Below are positions 7,431 through 13,299 of a DNA stretch of 13,299 bases, piece after piece; within the stretch, counting starts at the first letter, position 1; every line of letters begins with the position of its first letter. A model generated the notes under the pieces. The model made no database searches, was not told the DNA's origin, and was given only the letters and a program-made list of their open reading frames with translations. This stretch comes from Euperipatoides rowelli. Lineage: Eukaryota; Onychophora; Udeonychophora; Euonychophora; Peripatopsidae. The translations under genes and the position numbers were made by a program. The DNA lies in the NCBI GenBank assembly GCA_003024985.2, contig PXIH01S0003826.1. One strand, written 5' to 3'.

Positions 7431-8426
7431 AGAGTGGTAAACCCAACTGTTGAACTAGCAATAGAAAAGAATGATCCCAGACAGGACCTCAAGTTCATAC
7501 TTTTGGGACTACTGTAATACAGAACACTGGTAATAATGGTTTAAAGGATACAAGTCAGCACATTATTAATAGAAACAATATTAATATGAATTGCAACAAC
7601 AATAGTAATAATATGCAAGACAAGACATTGTGAAAACAGTAGTACGATAGTGAATCAAAATTGCTGGTGACACCAAATAATCCCAAGAGGAGAATGGAAA
7701 ACAGTGGGAAGAAAAACAGGTGATTGAGAAGGACAAAGTGGATGAGTCTACACCATCCAAGCTAACAAGAAAGTTTTCAAAACTAGGCCAAGAAAGAATT
7801 CAGTCACAATCCCCAAATAAGTTGAATGCCCAGAATAACAATATTAACAGCAATAAAAGAACCATTAAGCCTGAAACTATTGAAAGAAGTATAGAAGAAG
7901 AGTCTGATGAGGAATCATAGGAAATACAAATGGTGCATGGGAATGAGAATCATGAAGGTGTCAAGACAAAGAAAAGGAGGAAAAATAAAAAGTCAGCACT
8001 GAAGAGGAGAAAACCACATGATGAATTAGATGAAAAGGAGTTGGAAGCTGACAATCATGAAAGTAATAATAAAACTAATAACAATAATAACAGTTACAAT
8101 AATCAGAATAAAGAAGACATAGAAGAGATGGAAGAAAAAGAAAAAGATGGTGTGCAGAGATAAAGCAAGATGAAGTAGTAGTAAATAAAGATAAAGAAAA
8201 ATACAAGACACACAGTTTTTGGTTGAGAAGTGTGATCCAAATCTTTGTACTGCTGTAATAACCACTCTCTTAGACCCAATAAAATAAAATAAAAAGCTGT
8301 AAAAGATATGAGATAATAAAAGAGTTTTTGGAGAACTATCTAATGCTGTCTCAAATGGTTGAGGTGGAACAACCACTTATTAAAGATTCTACATTAGGAA
8401 GTGGGGTGGCTAAAGCAGTCAAATGA
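7431..8426 (+). pseudogene. Copy B ORF1 basic, Asn/Lys/Glu-rich C-terminal tail
   Basis: Open pieces 7720-7920 and 7930-8163 encode low-complexity, highly charged protein with runs of Lys/Arg (TKKRRKNKKSALKRRKP), Asn and Glu. This suits an unstructured RNA-binding or nuclear-targeting tail. QFLVEKCDPNLC (8213 on) and KRYEIIKEFLENYL (8301 on, TGA at 8424-8426) align with the end of copy A ORF1, which gives the true C-terminus. The frames differ between pieces, so indels have accumulated. The A-rich codon use (AAT, AAC, AAA) produces near-microsatellite stretches around 7560-7620 and 8065-8110. Confidence 0.65.
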
Positions 8427-8488
8427 TTGAAATAAGAAATTAGGACAGCTGTAAAGACAAGAAGNAGAAGAGTAGGGAAAACCATATA

Positions 8489-9357
8489 ATGGCTAGTATA
8501 AGAATTGCAACACCGCTGGTCTGACAAAAGTTGAAAAACAATTAATGATAGACAATATGTTATATAAAATGAATCTGGATTGCTGTGCTCTGCAGGAAAC
8601 ATATGTTGGTGATTTACCAAAGTCTTTGAAGTATGGAACATTATATGGTACCCCACCATCTACCTGTCATGCAGGGCTGGCAATTTGGGTTAATAATGAG
8701 TCAAAAATTAAAATTGAGAAGGTTGAGAATATAGTACAAGACCGAGTACCACAAGTGCAGATAACCTTTAAAAGCCTGCATTTTATGTTGTATAATGTGC
8801 ATTTTCCACATAAGGATAAAGATGTAATTCAAGTATTCTCTACCTGGATAGCATTTCTGGAACACATTGGAATTATTGTACCAAACTTTAGGGCAAAGAA
8901 GGACATTTTCTAGACAGACAATTTAGAAAAATCAATGTTTTTTAATGAAAATACTAAAATTAATGGACAAGGTGATATAGGAAAACAATTATTACAAAAT
9001 TGCTGTGTTGTTGGTGATTTTAACCTCATGTAAGATAAGCCAGAAATTCAAGCAGTAGCTGGAAGAAGCCTGGAGTAAGAAAGTTATGGAACCTTTTAAG
9101 AAAAGCATTGAAGGTTGAGCATATACCAATGGATTTTGATGTTAATAAGTCAAATGCTACAAGGGGCCAAACAGTAATAGATTATGTTTGTATTCCAAAT
9201 ACATGGAAGTTGAAATTAAAGGAATTTGAATTGGTTTCAACATTTGCTTCAGATCATGGATTACTAGTGGCATAGATTTTATTGGAAGAGGAGAAAATAT
9301 GTAAAGCACCAATTTGGAGATTTAAAAATGAGTTACTGGGTGATGATGGATTTGTTG
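8489..9357 (+). pseudogene. Copy B ORF2 start and APE-type endonuclease domain
   Basis: The ATG at 8489 gives MASIRIA. After a small indel at about 8508 the frame gives NTAGLTKVEKQLM and runs into the open segment 8545-8913 (CCALQETYVGD, HAGLAIWVNN, LYNVHFPHKD). An in-frame TAG (8911-8913) precedes GDFN (9013-9024). A frameshift then leads to TRGQTVIDYVCIPNTW (9159 on), FASDHGLLVA (9243 on) and WRFKNELL. All main motifs of the LINE endonuclease, which nicks target DNA, can be seen. The gap from ORF1 is about 62 bases. An n lies upstream at 8465. The domain call is secure; the gene is not functional. Confidence 0.85.
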
Positions 9358-9629
9358 TAGAAATGGCTGAGTTTTTGAGGATAAAATCTGAAGATATGCC
9401 AGTTAACCAGGCCATATAACTTAACTCTGGTAAGAAGATTTGAAAAGGAAAGTCATTAAAATTTCTAGAAGATGGTGGCTAGGAAAGATCAAAAATAAGT
9501 TTGGACCTGATGACCTAAAACAAGCACATAACTAGAATATTAATCAATTTAAAACACCACAGAAGATTCTGTTTCTCAAAGATTAAAAAGTAAAGTAATA
9601 TGCTGATGAACAGTTGATCCTGGATTAAA

Positions 9630-10470
9630 TTACAAAATATTATCAAGACTTGTATTCATCAGCAAAGGCTTTAGGGCTTACTAAGGTATGAATTTTGGAT
9701 TATCAAGCATAATTTGAACTAAAAAGAGATGTTAGGAATGCCTATTACAGAGGAGGAATTGGGAATCGCTCTTGGCAGGTTAATAAAGCTCCTGGAAGCG
9801 ATGGACTCACAGTTGAGTTTTATTTAAACTTTTGGGTTGAACAAACAATTGAATTGGGAAATTTGACAGATAGTGCTGCCACAGGGTTAAGGAGACCCAA
9901 GAAAATTAGATAACTGGAGGCCTATTACTCTAGCATCAGTAGATACAAAGATCCTGTCAAGGGCCTTGGCTTCCAGATTACTTCCAGTACTTGAACAAGT
10001 AATTCCATCAGTACAAAATAGTCTGCCTGGTAGAAGTATTCATTCATCTTTGGCAATAATTAGAGTTGTAATTTCTATCCAAAGAGCTCAAAAGAAGCAG
10101 GTTTTTATGCTTTCATTAGATCAGGACAAGGCATTTAACAGAGTCAGTCATGCTTTTCTTTTTAAACTGCTACATATCATAGGAATTACAATGTATATTA
10201 TTATTGCAATAAAAGCTATTTATACAGGATATATGTGTAGAGTGAGGAATGGTAACAAGCTGACATATTTGTTTCCCTATAAAAGGGAATCAGGCAAGGA
10301 GACCCACTACCTACTGCCTTATAAGCACTTGCCATGAATATTATAGAAATTACACTGCAGTATGAGGGACATAGGTTGTCTAATAAGGAAATAATGTTAG
10401 TTACTGCTTATGCAGATGACGTTACTGTTTTCCTGAAATCTAGATATATCATTGGAGCAGTAATTAAATC
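9630..10470 (+). pseudogene. Copy B ORF2 reverse transcriptase domain
   Basis: The order is YYQDLYSS (about 9640), NKAPGSDGLTVEFYLNFW (9782-9835, frame 2), then GDPRKLDNWRPITLAS and ALASRLLP, SVQNSLPGRSIHSSL, and motif A LDQDKAFNRVSH in frame 0 (9891 to about 10270). Motif B GIRQGDPLP (10286-10312) and motif C YADDV (10409-10423) follow back in frame 2. The stretch between the NFW and GDPRK motifs looks shorter than in copy A, so some sequence may be deleted. Motif A keeps the first catalytic Asp but has AFN where AFD is usual. The YADD catalytic pair is intact, unlike copy A. Frameshifts and stops prevent a continuous product. Confidence 0.87.
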
Positions 10471-10481
10471 TAAATAAGTCA

Positions 10482-11053
10482 GTGGTGTCAGCTTTTCATA
10501 TCACAGTTCAAGAGAAGCAAGAGTTAGTGAATGAAATTCAGGAGCTATGGGTACATTTTGATAGTGTTAGAGTTCTTGGAGTGGTTTTGAATGCATCAAC
10601 AAGAATAGATACAGAACAATGGGATTTTAAGATACAAGATACCAGAGAGAGTATTGTTGCTGTAGCAGTATTTTTAAAGAATTATTCCTATATACAAAGG
10701 GCACAATGGGTTGCCTCACGTAACTGGCCAAAATGGGTTTATATTCTAAAGACACTACAACCTTCAGAGATGCAGCTCACTCAGTTACAGCTAGTATTGA
10801 CAGAGGCAGTATAGCTTGAGGGAAAGCATTGGCTACCGCAGATGATCTTTCAGTCCATAAATATCATGGTACCCTCTCACTGATAAATCCAAAAGATAAA
10901 GTTGAAGTGATGAGGATTATGATGATTAGTAAAGTTCTATTATCAGGGACAAATACACTCAGTTCTTGCTGGCTGAAAGTGTACTCAATAGATATGCAAA
11001 GGCCAATTTGGGATTTAGAATATTACATTCAAAGTCAGATTCAAATGTTTTGA
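10482..11053 (+). pseudogene. Copy B ORF2 post-RT (thumb/linker) region
   Basis: The segment 10482-10814 is open and aligns with copy A 1786-1391 (VVSAFHI, LGVVLNASTRIDTEQW, YIQRAQWV, WPKWVYILKTLQPS, EAV). It ends where copy A has EAVW: here the Trp codon has become TAG (10812-10814). The sequence beyond still matches (GKHWL against SKHWL). A second piece 10829-11053 is open in one frame. The homologous reading NRYAKANLGFRILHSKSDSN lies in another frame across 10985-11045, which shows a further shift. This is a fragment of ORF2 rather than a separate gene. Confidence 0.75.
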
Positions 11054-11983
11054 ATGACCTACCATACTTTTACAAAGCAGTAATGGAGGCATGAGAAAAA
11101 CTGCCAGTGGGGTATCAATGTAAGTCATTGAAGGGAATCTTGTCAATGCCATCATTTAACTCTCATTTTTAGAGCAACAAGAACCACCAATTAAATTTAA
11201 TGCTAGTCAAGCATAGGCATTAAGAGCATATACTATGGATCAACTGATGAATGTGAATTTGAGAGATACCAGATGGGCACTCAATTTAAAGATGAAGTTA
11301 GAAGAGCAGTGAAATGCAGTGGGAGATGGAAATGCAAGAAAATGCAGAACTAGGTGGTAAAAAAAATAGTATTGGTGCTGAGGAAGATGTAAGAAGACCA
11401 GAATTATGCTTGCTAATAAAGGAAAATATTATAAGAATAAATGCATGGAAGAACAAGATACTACTATAGGAGGAGGCTAAAGATTCAACTTGGAATATCA
11501 AAACAAACTTGAAAAATCTTGGCAGGAGAACAAGCACCAAATACTCTTAAAAAAATCAATATTGGTGTTTCCTTCATAGTAAGGTACCAATACCTGGATT
11601 ATATTATAGGATAGGTGTTATATTACAGGGAAAGATGTAAATTTTATACATTAACTGACACTTCGTCAGTCATCAATTTATTTGATGTCCCACTCTTTCT
11701 AAAGCTTTAGCAATTTTGAATGTGGATGTAGCTACTATAGGGTTAACCCTCTAGCAGATCAAAATCAGCTATATCATGGTGGTTCCAATTCTGAAAGATT
11801 AGCCAACTTGATGATCATGGCTTTTATTTATACAATAATTGTTCTGACAAGGTGTGCAGCAAATGACAGAGGTTTTATGGGGGCAAAGAAAGTAGAAGTT
11901 ACATNTAAGAATATACTGGCAAAGCATGTGGTTTGTGTGGCANGGAAGGTGCTACCTAATAATAAAGAAGACAGGTTTAAGTA
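11054..11983 (+). pseudogene. Copy B ORF2 C-terminal region (heavily decayed)
   Basis: Short homologous islands remain: NDLPYFYKAVMEA (about 11053), YTMDQLMNVNLRDTRW (11230-11277, like ITIGDLYHRVPGKTRW of copy A), CKFYTLTDTSSVINLF (about 11636) and SERLANLMIMAFIYTIIVLTRCAAN (11789-11863). The TDTS block sits where copy A has its C-X2-C-X8-H-X4-C motif. Here the second Cys is Tyr, and the His and last Cys are gone. Stops are frequent between islands. The final stop is probably TAG at 11981-11983. Two unresolved bases lie at 11905 and 11943. Confidence 0.65.
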
Positions 11984-12140
11984 GATGGTGCTTACATACA
12001 ATGACAATTGCAAGATTTCAAAAAGACATTCTACAAGTTAGAACAGCTTAAGTATTTAAAGTTTTCTGCTGTAAGAGGTTGATTCTGATTTAATATGATT
12101 TAAAATAATTTTAGAATAATAAAGTTTGAACTTCAGTCTT
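11984..12140 (+). other. 3' UTR of copy B with AATAAA signal
   Basis: AT-rich non-coding stretch. Bases 12107-12130 (AATTTTAGAATAATAAAG onward) match the minus strand at 100-76 of copy A. AATAAA lies at 12118-12123 and may be the element's polyadenylation signal. After it come about 75 bases of unassigned sequence, then an A-rich run (12192-12215) that could be the decayed tail. Confidence 0.55.
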
Positions 12141-12214
12141 GCACAGATTTCTCACAATATAACACATACATTCACCCATACAATAGTGCAAAAATACATA
12201 AATAAAAAAAAGAA

Positions 12215-12292
12215 ATAGATGGATGGATGGGCGGGCGGGCAGGCAGATAGATAGAGAGAAATAGATAGATAGAGAGAGATAGAAAGATAGTT
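12215..12292 (+). repeat. Compound tetranucleotide microsatellite (GGAT/GGGC/GATA/GAGA)
   Basis: Successive 4-base units change type without losing register: AGAT, GGAT x2, GGGC x3, AGGC, AGAT x2, AGAG, AGAA, ATAG x3, AGAG, AGAT, AGAA, AGAT. It directly follows an A-rich run after copy B. This suggests it grew from, or next to, the retrotransposon tail. Confidence 0.9.
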
Positions 12293-12839
12293 GCTCTCAA
12301 AGANTGAACATCTACTTTTGCAGGCTCCTGCTTATGCTTGGAGGTATATGGTTTTTACTTTTGTCAATGTTATTGTTGCTAAACAGTTTTTAGGACATAG
12401 GCCTTGGAGAGAAATTGATTTTTCCTATATGAAGGCCTATGTAAACCAAGAAGAATAGTCCGACATCCAACTTCAACTTTCAACATAATTGTTTCCCCAG
12501 TCTTTTGGATGGTAAAAATTTTGCTGTTTGGATTCCAGGCTGCTTGCACCTTCTGAAGAGCAGTGGCTTTGTTAAACTGCCCACTTTTCATGGGATCCCA
12601 CAAGCCTCTTTTTTAGAAATCCAATATTCATTCAAGCTCAAGGACTATTTCTATCTCTCCACTATTTGGTACAGCTTCACCTACAGAGTGGACTCTTAGG
12701 AGCTTTGAGCACCACCTGCTGACAAGTTTTTGCAGGCATCCACATAGTGCTTTTCATTGTCTTCTGGCTCTGACTCACTTAAAGTGGATAGGTCATATAG
12801 TTTGCTGTTTATTGGCTTCAGGTTCTGTTCTACTTACAG
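12293..12839. other. Unassigned stretch with one weak minus-strand frame
   Basis: About 550 bases with no recognised gene. The only notable item is a 74-residue open frame on the minus strand, 12603-12379. It is Lys-rich (KVQAAWNPNSKIFTIQKTGE), starts with TTG rather than ATG, and has a stop at 12615-12613 just upstream. It could be a fragment of another repeat protein or chance; nothing identifies it. An n lies at 12304. The last 20 bases look like a splice acceptor. Confidence 0.35.
12820..12839 (+). promoter_or_regulatory. Possible 3' splice site (acceptor)
   Basis: A pyrimidine-rich run GGTTCTGTTCTACTTACAG ends at AG 12838-12839, immediately before the open frame that contains the ATG at 12852. 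It fits a metazoan acceptor consensus (Y-rich, CAG|G). No branch point or donor was confirmed, so this is only a candidate. Confidence 0.3.
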
Positions 12840-12851
12840 GTGAATCAGACC

Positions 12852-13299
12852 ATGGATGCCAATAAGGCTACAGCATCCTTGGCAGCAACAGAAAAGGATA
12901 CATATGGGCCTCAATCTTCAACATTTGAAGACCATCCCATCCCTGAGTACTCACCTGAGACCTCTGTTGGAGGAGGTTCGAAAGATGAGACATCTGCGCC
13001 ACCTGGTCTGAGTGGGCATCTCCCTTTCGAATGCTCTTATAACCAGGTTCTTGAGAAACATGTAGTAACACCTACTGCCATGGTAGAGGAGGAACTCATG
13101 GATCTTAAATAAGATGAGCCTAACAGGATGACAGTCGGGGCCCAGGTCATGCAGAGGGCTCCAACTGTTTCATTTGCTGACAGCCAGTCCGCCCTTGGTG
13201 AGGTATCTTCTGTCAGCCTTGAGGCCTTGGTGAAGGCCCCACTTCCAGCTGGAATTGCCTCTTCAGTTAATGAGAAGAGTTTGTCCCAGCTGGGACAGT
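12852..13299 (+). pseudogene. Unidentified reading frame, truncated by window end, one internal stop
   Basis: The ATG at 12852-12854 sits in ACCATGG, an optimal Kozak context. The frame runs 86 codons to TAA (13110-13112), then continues without a stop for 62 more codons to the window edge. That pattern suggests one coding sequence with a single nonsense change. The product is rich in Ala, Ser, Thr, Pro and Glu (STFEDHPIPEYSPET, DETSAPPGLSGH), so it is probably disordered, and no domain is recognised. The stretch is more GC-rich and has more CpG than the LINE copies, so it is a different and perhaps younger sequence. It could be the ORF1 start of a third retroelement or a host exon. If the stop is real, a product of 86 residues would result. 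Confidence 0.4.

Larger units (their letters stand above)
6419..12140 (+). mobile_element. Copy B: decayed full-length-like Tx1-type LINE
   Basis: Second LINE, on the plus strand and divergent from copy A, with the same architecture. ORF1 has an RNA-binding-like block, a CCHC knuckle (7389-7430) and a Lys/Glu/Asn-rich tail. ORF2 has an APE-type endonuclease (LQET, GDFN, SDH), RT (NKAPGSDGLTVEFY, DNWRPITLA, SLPGRSIHS, LDQDKAFNRV, GIRQGDPL, YADD), a post-RT part and a C-terminal region, followed by an AATAAA-bearing 3' UTR. It shares order and motifs with copy A, but protein identity looks below about half, so the two belong to distinct subfamilies. Numerous stops and frameshifts make it inactive. 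The 3' end is placed just after the AATAAA but could reach the microsatellite at 12215. Confidence 0.88.

Noticed and set aside
8026-8376. Minus-strand frame rich in Phe, Ile and Val that looks like a membrane protein
   Set aside because: It is the complement of the Asn/Lys/Glu-rich ORF1 tail of copy B, whose AAT/AAA codons read as ATT/TTT on the other strand.
11298-11540. Minus-strand frame rich in Ser, Phe and Leu
   Set aside because: Antisense to the A/G-rich decayed C-terminal region of copy B; composition effect.
76-12140. A simple recent inverted duplication of one LINE copy
   Set aside because: Protein motifs align, but third codon positions are largely randomised and indels differ, so the copies are separate lineages or a very old event.
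12135-12192. Short inverted repeat TTGCAC / GTGCAA after copy B
   Set aside because: Six bases only, which is expected by chance over this distance.
1466-12304. Five isolated n bases (1466, 8465, 11905, 11943, 12304)
   Set aside because: Most likely unresolved base calls in repeats, with no biological pattern.
12970-12990. GGTTCGAA resembling a tRNA B box
   Set aside because: The full GGTTCGANNCC consensus is absent and there is no A box or cloverleaf around it.

Overview
The window looks like repeat-rich, AT-rich nuclear DNA from an animal. It holds no recognisable host gene, tRNA, rRNA or CRISPR array, and no bacterial-style operon. Almost all of it is two old, broken non-LTR retrotransposons (LINEs) of the Tx1-like branch of the L1/Tx1 superfamily. 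The assignment rests on two features. ORF1 has an RNA-binding-like block followed by a CCHC zinc knuckle and a basic tail. ORF2 has an APE-type endonuclease, a reverse transcriptase and a C-terminal Cys/His motif. Tx1-like elements occur in frogs, fish, molluscs and other animals, so the species cannot be named from this window.

Layout. Copy A lies on the minus strand, about 5765 down to 76. Its parts are a 337-codon open ORF1 (5777-4764), a stop-riddled ORF1 tail ending at 3930, an ORF2 start at 3899, endonuclease (3899 to about 3090), RT (about 2740-1819), a post-RT region (1786-1100), a C-terminal region (1089-329) and a 3' UTR. Copy B lies on the plus strand, about 6419 to 12140, in the same order: ORF1 6483-8426, ORF2 start 8489, endonuclease to about 9357, RT about 9630-10470, post-RT 10482-11053, C-terminal region to 11983, and a 3' UTR with AATAAA at 12118. 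The copies are only distantly similar in protein, so they represent two lineages rather than a recent duplication. Neither could make its proteins: both have stops and frameshifts, and copy A has also lost an RT catalytic aspartate (YADD changed to YAND).

The two copies stand head to head. Between them is an imperfect inverted repeat of about 300 bp per arm (5751-6052 and 6120-6418) around a 67-bp spacer. Each arm also has its own short terminal inverted repeats, like a MITE. The arms resemble each other more closely by eye than the two coding regions do, which makes this junction the most interesting part of the window.

Right of copy B are an A-rich stretch, a tetranucleotide microsatellite (12215-12292) and a mostly unidentified stretch to 12840. 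After that comes a more GC-rich reading frame starting at 12852 with a strong Kozak context just after an acceptor-like sequence. It has one internal stop and runs off the window end, so it may be the start of a third element or an exon of an unknown gene.
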